From Tretioscincus oriximinensis (taxonomy: Eukaryota > Chordata > Lepidosauria > Squamata > Gymnophthalmidae): DNA of 64,000 nucleotides. The position numbers and the translations under genes were made by a program. The stretch lies in contig JAJVDF010000250.1 in assembly GCA_022410635.1 (NCBI GenBank), positions 736,303 to 800,302 on the forward strand, given 5' to 3'. How positions within the stretch are numbered: the first letter of the stretch is position 1; the number at the start of each line of letters is the position of its first letter. Under the pieces are notes generated by a model. It worked only from the letters and a program-made list of their open reading frames with translations, had not been told where the DNA came from and searched no databases. Positions 1 through 11,500 of the stretch are shown here, piece after piece.

Positions 1-215
1 ACAGCCTGGATGACTTTAAGACAGGACTAGACAAATTGCCCTCAGGATAGTATAACAGGCAGTATTTCTGAAATACCATTGCAAGTTGAGAACTAGTGAA
101 GGTTTTGCCTTGTTTTCCTTAAGAGTGCAAAGGCACAATTGGTTGACCACTGTGTGAGACAAAATGGGCTACACTAAATGGGCTGTGGCCTGATTCAGCA
201 GGGCTTTTCTTATGC
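1..215 (+). mobile_element. CR1 LINE 3' end, degraded
   Basis: It starts within the last codons of the CR1 reading frame (SLDDFKTGLDKLP) and continues into the conserved 3' UTR (GAAATACCATT, CTGTGTGAGACA, GGGCTGTGGCCTGATTCAGCAG). It is truncated by the window edge. Confidence 0.8.
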
Positions 216-329
216 ATAATCCATAGGACAGACCAACTGGGACTTCTGGGAATCATGGATCTGCACAGCCAAAAGTTTTTTGCCTGGAGTGCTCACAAGT
301 GAAGCTCCCTTATGAAGTCAGCTGCAACG

Positions 330-838
330 TCTGGACCTCTTCATCCTTGAAAGGCGACGTTCGAGAAGTGTACNAAATCNTGCATGGGATNGANNNGGNN
401 NANNNNNNAAAANNNTTTTCTCTATCACACAACGCAAGGACCAAAGGGCATTCCTTAAAACTGATAGGTAGAAACATGAGAACAGACNAAGGAAAGTATT
501 TTTTCACCCAGAGGGTCATCAGCCTGTGGAATTTACTTCCTGAAGAGGTAGTGATAGCTAACAGCTTGGATANTTTCAAGGCAGGACTAGACAGGTTTAT
601 GGACACCAAGGGTATAAATGGANACTAGGATGGATGTCTGGATGTTGCCTCCGGGATGGAGCAACAGGCAGGACTCNTGAAATACCATTTGCAGGGAGTC
701 ANGAACAGGAGCATATTTTGNTTNCCNCTGTTCGGACTGCCCAGGTGCATCTGGTGGGCCTCTGTGTGAGACAGAATGCTGGACTAGATGGGTTGTGGCT
801 TGATCCAGTATGGCTCTTCTTATGTTCTTATGTTCTTA
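330..838 (+). mobile_element. CR1 LINE, C-terminal ORF2 remnant plus 3' end
   Basis: Residues such as LKGDVREVY, HSLKLIGRNMRTD, KYFFTQRVISLWNLLPEEVV and FKAGLDRFM are the standard end of the CR1 reverse transcriptase ORF. The CR1 3' UTR and a TTCTTATG-type tail at about 810-838 follow. Many Ns fall at 373-416. It is a fragment, not coding in this genome. Confidence 0.9.
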
Positions 839-1065
839 AGTGCAAAAACCTACATCTGAAAGAACTCCAGAAGGAGATTATTTTGAAATTGTCTCACTTG
901 CATTCTGGCTGAGTCATGGTTTCAGCTGCCATCTGGATAGGCAACAGTGGCTGGAACAACCCATACAGCACATAAGTAACATTTTGAAAGTTCTGGAAAC
1001 AGGCAACTTTCAGAGCCCTTTGNGGGAATGCCACAAAATTCCTATCAGCTTCCACAGCAAAGGAA

Positions 1066-1330
1066 GTTTAATTAATTTATTATTTATTTATACTTATATC
1101 TCACCCTATATACCCAAAGGTCTCAGNGCAGCCAACTATAAAAAATTGACAAATTAAAAAAAGTATAAAACAGTATCTAAAAGTTGGAAGAAAAATGACA
1201 TTTCTTCAGCCAAAGGCCAATTGAAAGAGACACCGTAAAGAATTGCTTGGCTCAAGCTAAGGCTGGACTTCATAATAAGGCCCAAGTATGAAACAGGAAT
1301 CATTACATTTCAATGCTGGGGACATAGCAG
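1066..1330 (-). mobile_element. L2-type LINE 3' end
   Basis: In + orientation it opens with a TTATTTATTTA tail, then TATATCTCACCCTATATACCC, GGTCTCAGNGCAGCC and AACAGTATCTAAAAG. This is the reverse complement of the L2-like 3' end seen repeatedly in the window; the fullest copy is at 47.7-48.6 kb. Confidence 0.7.
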
Positions 1331-2470
1331 CCATGCATGCCTTAGTGGACATAAAATCCTGAGCTGTTTTGGCAAAGTACAAGTGTTCCTCAGTCTGTAA
1401 TAGTAGGCTGTCTTCCAAACCACTTATTTAAAAATGATCCTCTGTGATCAGGTTACTGAACTGTGAAGGTGACAGACATTTTGGATTTTTTGCCATTTGG
1501 GAGAAAAAAACTCCAAAGTTATCAGCTTAAGGTAAAATAGTGGGAAATTCTCCAGGAATCTGAATTTTCTAAAAGTTTTTACAAGAGGCTGCACAGCCCA
1601 TCTGTTCCACACAGTAGCCCATCAATTGCTTCTCCATATTCTATGGTAGAAAAAGAAGGGAAAGCATACACTTTCTCCCACCTCCCTATAAATGGTCTTT
1701 CAATGCATCCCTGGTGGTCTGTATAACCCNGAAGGCAGTAGCTAGGCATCCATTCTAATAATCCTTCATATACTTAGTACAGATGAAACCTCTTTATAAA
1801 GAAGCCCTTTATAATGAAATTCTCTATTAACAACTAAAGCAAACTAAAAAGTTCCTGCAACACACTGTTGATTGAAAGCAATGTAAAAATGNCCCNGCTA
1901 TAACAAACAAACGTTTCACTATAACAAACAGATTCCTGTGGCTCTGACTGTTGTACAAGACCCTTTTAGAACAAACTGGAGTGCAAGAGGGGCATTCAGT
2001 ACAGAGTAAGATTTTGAAAGGGACAGAAAAAGTTTTCAAACCAACAATGAATGGCAGGATTAAATCCTCAGGATCCAGTGGGTAATTGGGACAAAGACTG
2101 AGTCCTTACCCTGGCGAGTTGAAAGATGGCAAAGGAAAGCAGTTTGCAAGAAAAGGAGGCAAATCACCAAGTGCATTAAGTCTGGAAAAATGTAGGTTGT
2201 CTCCAAGGAGTCCCATTCTGGGCTGTGTCTCGTAATAGGAGCCTGACATAGCTAATACTCACACATGGATGGCCAAGCTCTATAGTGAGATGCAGCCTAG
2301 AATAAGGCTCAGTGGGGACAAATTTAATTCTTGCAATGATTTTTGGCATGTAAAAGTGTATTAAAGTCGTTTATGCAATGGTTTCTGACATATAAAAGTG
2401 TGATAACCTATTTAAATAGTTTTTAACTTGGTTTCACTTTAACACACACATTTTTGATCCCTTGGAGTTC
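1331..2470. other. Intergenic sequence, nothing recognised
   Basis: AT-rich unique-looking sequence with short spurious ORFs. I see no gene, RNA or clear repeat boundary. Confidence 0.5.
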
Positions 2471-2497
2471 ATTATAAAGAGGTTTCACCTGTGGTGG

Positions 2498-2503
2498 TGG
2501 TGG

Positions 2504-2542
<39 letters not shown>
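2498..2542. repeat. (GAT)n microsatellite
   Basis: About 14 GAT/ATG units follow a short GGT run. On the minus strand it would encode a spurious poly-isoleucine tract. Confidence 0.95.
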
Positions 2543-2559
2543 CAATTACCTTTTCAACA

Positions 2560-2905
2560 ATGCACACAGCTTTTGTTGCTTTCTCCACAACAGGCACCCT
2601 GTGAAGTAGGTGGGGCTGAGAGAGTTCTAAGGAAATGTGTCTGGCCCAACCGCTGGCTTTGTCTAATCCTTTCTTGAAGCTGCCCAGATTGGCTGCTGTC
2701 ACCATCTCTTCTGGGAACAAATTCCATAAACTGATGACTATCTAGANGAAAAAATACTTTCCCTTGTCTGTCCTAACTCTTCTGCCCATCAGCTTTGCAG
2801 AATGCCCCTGGTTCGGTGTTGTGTGANAGAGAAAATAAANTTTCTTCATCNACCTTTTCCACCTCATGCATNATTATANATAAAAGGTTAATAGAGCGAC
2901 AGGTT
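2560..2905 (-). mobile_element. CR1 LINE, C-terminal ORF remnant, antisense
   Basis: Read on the minus strand it gives FPEEMVTAANLGSFKKGLDKA and the upstream CR1 block. It is interrupted by isolated Ns and truncated near the GAT microsatellite. Confidence 0.75.
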
Positions 2906-3329
2906 CATATAGTGTCAAGNAAAGCATCACCTGAGACCTTCAGTCAAGGGCTTTGCTGCAGGACAATGATTGCATGTACATGACTTCATAGCTGGCATTA
3001 CTNGGCAAATCCAGCCTCCGATTGGCAGCTTGTGCATTAGAACTATGGATCAAGGGAGACAAAGCAACCTGCTTTTGCATAGCAGAACTAGGTCTAGTCT
3101 ACTGGACGCCCAGAACTCCATTCCATGGATTCCCACTGCAATACGTANTTTCAAATTATGGTCAGTGAATGCTTAGGTGCTTCAGAACCACAGGGCATCG
3201 GTCTATAAAATTCCAATACCAAAAGAGGAGAAGCCGAAGAATAAGAAAGTTCTCTGCTGCACAAGTAAATTGCATTTCAATTTTGAAAAGGTAAGGAATT
3301 GTCTCAGAAAAAATACTTAATAAGCAATA

Positions 3330-3411
3330 TATACTGCTCAAAACATTTAAGGGAACACTTGAACATAACATGTTATTTTAAAGTGTTCCCGTTATTGTTT
3401 TGAGCCGTTTA
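3330..3411. mobile_element. 82-bp Tc1/mariner-type hairpin MITE, copy 1
   Basis: The ends are TATACTGCTCAAAAC and the inverted counterpart GTTTTGAGCCGTTTA, with a second inverted pair GGGAACACTT / AAGTGTTCCC inside. Family knowledge: the TACTGCTCAAAA...GGGAACACT terminus is typical of widespread Tc1/mariner elements. This copy is more diverged than the one at 18785 but has the same length. Confidence 0.8.
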
Positions 3412-3679
3412 CATTGCATATTAGAAATTATGCAATGCATTCAGTGTACACACCCCTACCACATGTGTTCCACATGTATATAAGTGCTAACATGAGAGAC
3501 TTCTCTTACATTCATATATCTTAATATAAAAAGAGGCTACGGTGATGGTTAATCCAACCACCAAGCAAGGGGGCTGTAACTCTTGCCTCCCTTGCCTGGT
3601 GATTGGACAAACCATGTCAGNTGGGCTCTTATCAGAAGTAGCTGCTGCAAAATGCCACTAACTCTGGATGCTGCAGGTA

Positions 3680-4210
3680 CATGCTAGTTGATGGCNTTTC
3701 ACAGCCACTGGGGGAGGCAGTGAGAACAGATGGCAGGCGTCGCAGGCACGCACCAGCCGGGCTGTCTCCCAGGCTTAGTTCCCACTGCCTCCCCCTTTGC
3801 CCTGGATGCCAAGGAAGGCAGGAGCAGCTGGGGAGGTGGCCTGGGAGAGGGCCTGCCATGAGCTCCTGCTGCCTCTCCCAGCTGCTCCTACCTTCCTCAT
3901 CATCTGGGGAAGAGGGGGAGATGGTGGGAAGCGAACCCGGGAGAGGNCCTGTGTGCCTGCAGTTCCCGCCATGTCCCCTCTCCCCGAGATGCCAAAGAAG
4001 GTGCTCTCTGCCAGCTGTTCCTACCTTATATGGCATCCAGGAGAGAGGGGGAAGGTGGTGGGAACTGACGGCTGGCACCGCAGGCACATCCCCTCTTCCA
4101 GGCTCACTTCCTGCTGCCTCCACCTCTCACCCGGATGCCAAGGAAGATAGAAGTAGCTGGGGGAGGAACCATGAACCATGTCGGCTGCCCGGGGAGTGGA
4201 GAAAGGAAGG
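3680..4210. repeat. GC-rich array of alternating direct and inverted units
   Basis: A motif resembling GGATGCCAAGGAAGGCAG followed by AGCAGCTGGGG recurs on the + strand near 3806, 3989 and 4134, and as its reverse complement near 3877 and 4014. This keeps ORFs open on both strands (163-177 codons), but they have no domain similarity and are composition artefacts. Confidence 0.7.
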
Positions 4211-4249
4211 CTAGAGCCTGACCTTATTCTGATAATGACTCAAGCTCAT

Positions 4250-4665
4250 CCTACTTATAAAATCTTTCCTTAAGATCAGTCACTGTGTCTGAGGATTGGA
4301 TGGTAGCAAATGCAACACCAGTCTTCAAAAAAGGATTCATGGGTGGTCCTAGAATTTTTAGACCAGTCAGTTCAACATAAGTTCTAGGTAAAGTGTTGGA
4401 AACTACAATTATGGATAAAATTACTAAACACANAGAAAAATATGCACATTGCTGAATGAAACTCAACATAGCTTCTGCAAAAGTAAATCATGCCTTACAA
4501 ACGTGTTAGAATTCTTCAAGAGTGCACAGAGAGGATTCAGTTGATATTGTATATCTGGAGGCTTTTTATAAAGTCCCTCATCAAAGATTTCTAGAAAAAG
4601 GCTCTATGGCCATGGAGGTCCTGGTTAGTAATTGGCTAAAAGACAGGAAATGTTAGTGATAGAGT
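4250..4665 (+). mobile_element. CR1 LINE, central reverse transcriptase fragment
   Basis: Frames on the + strand read PRNFRPVS-like, VLGKVLE and WLKDRK, the usual CR1 RT landmarks, with frameshifts and stops. It abuts the upstream edge of the PLCXD2 CpG island. Confidence 0.75.
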
Positions 4666-5123
4666 CATGGCCTCCTGTGTCTGCCATGGAGAGGGGTGAG
4701 CTCCCTTTTCTGGTCTCAGTTTCGGGCAACGGAGCTGTTGGGAAGGAAGTCATTGCAAGGGGCTGCTGCTGTTCCTTCAGGCCAGGTCACCTCGCCAGGG
4801 TAAGGAGGAGGGAGGGATCCTTTAACGCAATGGCTGCTCAAGTCCACCAATGGGGGCGCTGGACAGCTCCTGCACTATTTCCGTAGGCCCCCCGCCGCCT
4901 GTCCGCCAGTTCTACCCTGAAGGGATGAGGCACGCGCCTCCTGGGCCCCCTTTGGTCCGTGTCACAGTGAGGGGCTCTTGCCTTGGCCCGGTGGTNGTTA
5001 CTCCCTCTGCAGAGATGTCCCTCCGCGCTTCCTTTCGGGGTGGGCGGGGCGGCTTCTCTTGCGCCTGTCAGGGGCGTGCGGGGGAAGAGGGCGGCCTCTG
5101 GGTGACGCCGCCTTCAGCCGGGC

Positions 5124-5293
5124 GGGAGGCGGCGGCGGCGGCGCGGCTGCCCTGGCACAGCGGGCGGGCGGGGCAGGTGTCCTCGAGCTCCTTTGGCTTT
5201 CGGCGGAGGGATCCGGAGGAGGCCGGGCGTGCTGCGCGGGGGAGGGATTAGCCTGGCTCGGAGGCGGCGGCGGCGGCGGCGGCGGCGGCGCGC
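5124..5293 (+). repeat. GGC trinucleotide repeats in the CpG island
   Basis: Two (GGC)n runs occur, a short one near 5124-5145 and a longer one at about 5262-5290. They lie in the presumed promoter or leader and are candidate length-variable sites. Confidence 0.85.
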
Positions 5294-5336
5294 GGGGGGC
5301 TGTGCCGCGCGTGTGTGTCAGGCCAGGCAGAGCAGG

Positions 5337-5459
5337 ATGGCAAGGAAGAGGCGGAAGGGTGAGGCTCGGGCAACGGCGGCAGCCCTGAAGGGCTCGTGCA
5401 GCAGCAGGAGCAGCAGCAGGAGCAGGAGCAGGAGCAGCAGGAGAGCAGAGCCTCGTTGA
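5337..5459 (+). CDS. Upstream ORF in the PLCXD2 leader (40 codons, basic, RS-rich)
   Basis: ATG at 5337 has A at -3 and G at +4, as strong as the main start. It reads 40 codons to TGA at 5457, ending 49 nt before the PLCXD2 ATG and in a different frame. The first part is basic (MARKRRK). The second part is an arginine/serine run produced by the CAG/GAG-like repeat. It counts as a uORF only if transcription starts upstream of 5337, which is not shown. It is more likely a translational brake than a functional peptide. Confidence 0.4.
   Translation: MARKRRKGEARATAAALKGSCSSRSSSRSRSRSSRRAEPR
5398..5448 (+). repeat. CAG/GAG-type trinucleotide repeat in 5' leader
   Basis: An interrupted run of GCA/GGA units (CAGCAGCAGGAG pattern) lies just upstream of coding exon 1 and encodes the RS-like part of the uORF. 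Confidence 0.85.
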
Positions 5460-5508
5460 CTGGGGGGAAGGAAGCAGCCTCGCCAGGGCTGAGCGAAGGA
5501 GGAGGAGG

Positions 5509-5599
5509 ATGGCGGGCGAAAGGAGCCGCTACGCCGACTGGATGGGTTCCCTGCCGCCCAGCCTCCGTGCGCTGCCGCTTTCCAATCTGGCTATTCCAG
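5509..5599 (+). CDS. PLCXD2: PLCXD2 coding exon 1 (residues 1-31)
   Basis: The exon encodes a short N-terminus followed by the conserved ADWM and LPLSNLAIPG block and stops after the first base of the glycine codon (phase 1). The donor is CCAG|GTAACC at 5600. The start at 5509 has A at -3 and G at +4, a strong context, and it is the first ATG in this frame after an in-frame TGA at 5386. The frame between that stop and the ATG is open but has no ATG. As I recall it, the human protein has a longer N-terminus (about 55 residues before this junction), so an alternative first exon elsewhere is possible. Confidence 0.85.
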
Positions 5600-8500
5600 G
5601 TAACCCCCTCGTGCGCTCCCCGCCTCTTGGCGGCATGGACACAGGGGAGGGGGGGTGGGCGTCAAATGCACCCCGACGTGGCAATGGATGGGCCGCTCGT
5701 GCGCTTCTCCACGCAGTTCCAGGCCTCACTGAAAGCGCTGCGGGAGGCGTTTTGTGGCATTTCGCCCTGNGGGTCAGGGGCTGCAGGGGCAGCTGGATGC
5801 TGCCGCTTTCTATTTCGCTTCTATTTGCTGTAAAAGAGTCCAGACCCCTTACTTTATCCCCTTACGCCGGGACCTTCCGGAATAAAGCTTTATTCCAGAA
5901 TATCGAACTGCAGTGGAATAGATAAGGGAGGCCTGGCTCGGGAGACACCCCTAGGCTTGTGCTGGGTAGGGGAAGCATCCACGAGATGGAGCAAAACTGG
6001 TGGTATCNGGTGCCTATAGCCAGAGAAATCTGGGGTCACTCCGGCCCACGCTGTCGTTTTTATTGCTTGTAACTAAAGTGCTGTCAAGGGGAAGAGCAGC
6101 CTGTGCCCGATTCTACCCCGTACAGGTTACTGGAAAGGTTATAGGNAGACAATACGCTGGAAATAGTTTTATTATTTGTTATGGTTTGTTTCTGGGCGAG
6201 TCTGAAGGCTTCGGTTGTTTCATTAAGAACCAATTCCTACTGCTCTTCCCCATCAATTTGACTTCGATTACACCTAAATTTCAATCCAATTTCAGTCTCA
6301 CATTTCAGTGAGAAAAATAGCAAGATTTTTTTATTTTATTTTACCATTCGGTAACTCAAGAAACCCTCTTTGCTGTGGTTAATGTGGAAATGAAGTAGCT
6401 TTGGAATTCTATTAAAGTTTGTTGNGATAGTTTTTAAATGTTCTGAGGCAGTTTGTAGCTAGGAAAAGCAGTGCACAATTTTTNTAAGTAAATGTGTCGG
6501 TCATGCTATTGTATATAATCTTGATCTCATGGAAGGAGAGGCCATCAAATTCTTGCAACTGTTATTTGGGACTGCTCTACAAATTAAGATATGAAAGCCA
6601 CACTACTTCATTTTCAGTGAATTTTAAACACTATAAGGAGCACCAAGTTGTTTGCTGTGTTGTCACCGATGATCAGGGAGACAAAATTTATTAAGCCGCT
6701 GTTTATTCCCAGGACACAATTGCCACTGTGCTTGACAGATTCCTCCATGCTGAGTCTAATCTAGGATTGTGGGTAACTTGATCCTGCCCACTTGCTGCTG
6801 AGCCTAATTCAAAAAATTAACATTGACTTATAAGGCCTTAAACAGCTTGAGCCCCTACATATCTGAAGGAAAGCCTCCCGCATATAAACCTGCCATCATT
6901 CCAAGATCTCCCAGTGAAGCCCTCTTANTTATTATTTATTTATTTACATTTATACCCCGCCNGCCCCATACCCGAAGGTCTCTTGACAGTCCCACCAGCT
7001 TCAGGAGTCAAAAGAAGTGTAGCGGTATGACAGGGCATACTTTGTGGTAGCCCCAGATTATGGACTGATAGGCCCCAGTGCATCTGGTATCCTCACTTTA
7101 AATTTGTGGTGAAAATGAACTTTTTGACTGAGGGAATTGCCCGCTCTTTTTGTGCAAACACTGTTGTAGTATTTTTGATATTTTATTTTAGCTGGGGTTA
7201 TTTAATATATAATTATTTTACTGTGAATGCTCTGAGATCTTTGGGTATTTATTAAATATAAATTAATTTCTATTAAGAGTTGCAATAGCTATTCAGACTT
7301 TCCTCTTACATTCCTCCACAGGAATCAAGCCCAGTCACCCCCAGCCTCAGATTTTGGAAATCAGGGTCATGTGTCAAATCAGAAAAGTGACTATGTACAT
7401 GAGTGTTGAAAGAGGGGACATTTTTTTCCTTTTTTGTCACTGATCAAACAACCTTTACACATTTTATTTATTTCTTTACTTACATTTTATAGCAAGGGAA
7501 TTGGCATTCTTCAGGTTGTGATGATAATAGTATCTAGTAGTGGCCTTAAAAGTGCTTTGGTCCTTGGGAAAAAGCAAAAATAAGTGTTTCCAAAGCTTTG
7601 AATACTTCTTTTGCCATTTAGGGTGGCATAGGGCTTGATGCTGGCATGTGCCGTTTGATTAGCCATCAACCTGCATGACCTATGCTTTGTTTCTTGTCAC
7701 ATGTAGAAGGATTCCTGTGGTCAGACAGCTGTCATTTGGGGAATGCAGAGAATTGAACTGGGTTTGCCCTTGACTCAAAGGGTGGAAACTCAANGATTCC
7801 TCAACCAAATGAGAATAAATACTTTAAATACCAATACCATAATACCTTTGAGAAAATGCAATAATTCCCATCCAGCCATCTAAATACAATTTTTAAAAAT
7901 TTCTTATAGGGTTTCTGTTGACAGATAGAGACAAGTGTTGTGGACTATCCATTTAATGTTTGATACAATACAGTAAATATTTCTGTGCTTAGGTGGGTTT
8001 TTTATTGTATAATTTAACAAAACAGCATAGCACTTTAATACAAATCTTTAAAAAAATCTATTAGATACAAGTACAGAAACAAAAATAAATAAATAAAAAA
8101 TAAACCTATAATCCACCTGCTCTTAAACTAAACTATTATTCCTAAATATATAATATTTGAACAATGAATAGTGAATCTTGCAGCAATACAACAAAGGTTA
8201 GTCTTTGTGTGAAATTTCTTAACATGGGAATTATTTTGCTGTTATATATTTACATTTGCTAGATTGCTGTTAAAGAGGTTTTCCAGAAGCACGTAAGGGT
8301 AAGAGCGAATCTACATAAGAGTTGAGGTTTTGGGGATTCAAATCCCTTCCTAGCCTTGTGCACTCTGGATTCCTTGTTTCCTTTTAGCATCCTCAATAAT
8401 ACAAGATTCAGGTGAAAATAAAATGAATGCAAAGAATGCAAATTGACCCCTTTGTGTTAAGTCCCTTTACTAAGTAAATGGATGTAAACATATACTATAC

Positions 8501-11500
8501 ATGTAAATATTCTCTCTTTTTTTAATCTTATTTTTGAAAGGCAAAGATTTTTTTTAAGAAAAATCTTCCAGGTTTCCCAACAGTTCTACAGTTTGGGATA
8601 GTTTATTTATTTATATATATTTTATTTACATTCTTATCCTGCCCTATACCTTAAGATCTCATGGCAGTTACCAATAAAAAACAAATTAATGTATTAAAAC
8701 AGCAATATCTAAAACTTTTTGCTTTTAAAGATCTATTTCACACGAAGAATATTTCAAACTGAATATATAAAGTGGCTTTTTTTGCCATGATATCAGTTAA
8801 AATTAGGATGGATTTTACAAAGCCCCCATGACTCATTGCACAGAAAGGCAGGACGGAGTGCCTGTTATATGTGGTTGCTGGAAGTACAGAAAAGCTCATT
8901 AGCTCAATGCTGAAGCACATACTTCACATGCATAGGGCCTGAGGTGCTTCTGTTGTATCTGTTACTGCCAAATCACAAGTGGCAAAGCCGGCTCACTTAG
9001 CTTAATATCATCTACCATTCATCTTGACCACAGTTGTCCCAGCTGTGAAAATCTGCTTTAGATTGAAACTGCAACAGTTAAGGTAAATGGCTGTGATAGG
9101 TAACATTAATCCAAGTGAGCCAGTGGTCATCAATATAAAAACCTGTTTTCTTCAGGATGTTTTAGCTTTAAAGAAATTTTGTTTTGTGAAGGATCTTGCA
9201 AGATTTTGCATTGCAATCTGAAGTGCTGTTCCAACATGTACTTTCAATCCAACTTCAGTACTGAAGAATTGAACTAAAGCAGGAAGTCCAGTAGTTTAAG
9301 GCTGAAAATGTATTAAATTATGTGTCATTTAAATGTGCACTTTCATTCTCAATACTGTTTCCCAGTCATACCCAAAAGTTGATAGGATCAAGGTTCTTTC
9401 TAAAGGCAGTTCTTGTGTCCTAATTTTTTTCCTAGTAAAATTCAAATATCACAGATGAGCATAGCAAGATAGATTAAATGTCTGTATGATATTTTGCTGT
9501 TTGGTTATTGCCTTTTGGGAGACAGTCAATTATTTACATACGTATACAGTGATACAGAGTATGATGCATTTTATGGCCCTTGGAGAGTCAAAACTCTTAA
9601 TGCAAATCTTAGTAAGGTTTACAGACTTGGAGAAGTACAGAAAAGAGCATAGCTATAGTGTCGTAACATGAAGAAAGAAAAGGGATCTTTTTATACCTTA
9701 GACTGGCCCCAGTTGACAGTGCCTCCCTAGTGGTGGTGCAGTGATTTTTTTAAAAAAAAATCAAAATGTTTTTAAAAAAACTTATTTTTCCTTGGCAAAA
9801 AATGGGGCAATCCCCCCTCCCCGGGGGAGGCCGGGGTAGACACCCCATAACAGAGGTTTACCCCTCCAAAAGAAATACCTTAGAGATATACATATATTTC
9901 TGTCTACTCTCTCACGACAGATAAAGAAAGACTATTTCTGGACTGAGCTTTAGTTCTAGAACATACTCTGGAATAGGTGCTGCTGTCTGGATGCAGAGCA
10001 AACTGATTTCTTGTTGCATGAAGGAAAATGGTAGAGGGGATAAATGTTTGTGAAGACTATATTTTCCATAATGTTATTATATTAATATTGTAATAATAAA
10101 ATAATAATATTTATATTATATTAAAATAATAATAACCTGGGTTATTTATTCATTTTGTTGATTACACATCTTTCACCTAAAGGTCTTACAGCTGACTACA
10201 ACAGAAACAATCAGAGGTCTAGGTGAAGAGGCAAAAGTACACTATTGGGCATTATAATATATGTTTTAGCCAAGAAACAAAAAACACAAAGCTCAACTGG
10301 AAGAAGATGTCAGGCTGTCTCACATGCTGCAGTTTCTTGTACCTTGGAGAGCAGCTCCCTTTGTTATCTATATGGAAGAAATCACTCCTGGTATTCATGG
10401 CTGATTTTTACTTGGCCTTACTCTTTTCCAGAAAGTGATCTGAGTCATGCTGCCACTTATCATTCTGGACTAGCACCACAGACACAGCAGGTTCTGTGCT
10501 AGCCCAGAATGGCATGTGGGCAGCAGGACCCTTAAACCACTTTCTGGAACAGAATAAGGCTAAATATGAACAAGGCTCAGATCTCAAAACTATTTAAGGC
10601 TAATATGTCAGTGTCAAACTTTTGACTGGGAACCAGTGCAGTTCCATTAAAACCAGCATAATGTGCATTTAGGCAGAAAACCTTGTCAGCAATCAATCTG
10701 CTGCAGTCTTTACTACCTTCAACTTTGAGAAGAGCACATTACAGTTATCTGATGTGGAGGTCACCAGAACATGGGTCAATGTAGCACTCCTGGCTACCAC
10801 ACGAACTTTCAAGTTTCCACATAAGCTTTGAGCAACAATAACCAATTGAAGAGTTCCCTGAAGCCGCATAGTAGTTCTTTCTGAGGCAAAACAACTGATT
10901 AACTGCCTGAACTTGGAACTTCATGCAAACAAAACCTCTGTATTGTCTGGATACCAGTCATTGTTTATAGAAATGATCAAACAACTGAATTTCCTCACCT
11001 GACTAAAAAAGAATAAAAGGATATCATCAGCATATCGTGTCCCACTCCAGATCTTCCAGTGGCCACTATGATTTATAATGGTATACAATACTTATCTTTT
11101 CATTCTCTCTGTACACTTACAATATAACAGCCCCAAACTTTTTTAGAGCTATCCAAATAGTGCCTTTCAGTTTATAGAGAGATCTGGCAGAACTAGCAGG
11201 CTCTGAAGATCTCTGTCCCTCTCACAGTAATGAACATCTATCAGGGCAATCAAAGCAAAATCAGTGCCACATTTTTACCACGACTTTAGATCTCTGGTTC
11301 CCAATGTGGGGTGCATGCCCCACAGGGGGGCAATTTGATTTTTGAGGGGGGCAATTTGAGAATTTGCAAGACCAAATTAATGGCCTTTTAGGCTTCCTCC
11401 ATGTGAATAGGAGTTCACTTTTTGAATAAGTATTATACGTCATGGGGCAACGGTATTTTAGAGATGTTTAGGTGGGCCATGGCCAAAAACAGTTTGGGAA

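Larger units (their letters stand above)
4680..5830 (+). promoter_or_regulatory. PLCXD2: CpG island and probable PLCXD2 promoter/5' UTR
   Basis: GC content and CpG density rise abruptly after about 4.68 kb, are strongest at about 4.88-5.55 kb, and fall away within intron 1. The segment holds several GGGCGG-type Sp1-like boxes (for example GGGCGGGGCGG near 5043 and GGGCGGGCGGGGC near 5160). I see no convincing TATA box close to exon 1. The transcription start cannot be fixed from sequence but should lie upstream of 5509 within the island. Confidence 0.8.

Noticed and set aside
3632..4214. Overlapping ORFs of 163-177 codons on both strands
   Set aside because: They follow from GC-rich inverted repeats with few stop codons; low-complexity product, no domain, no splice context.
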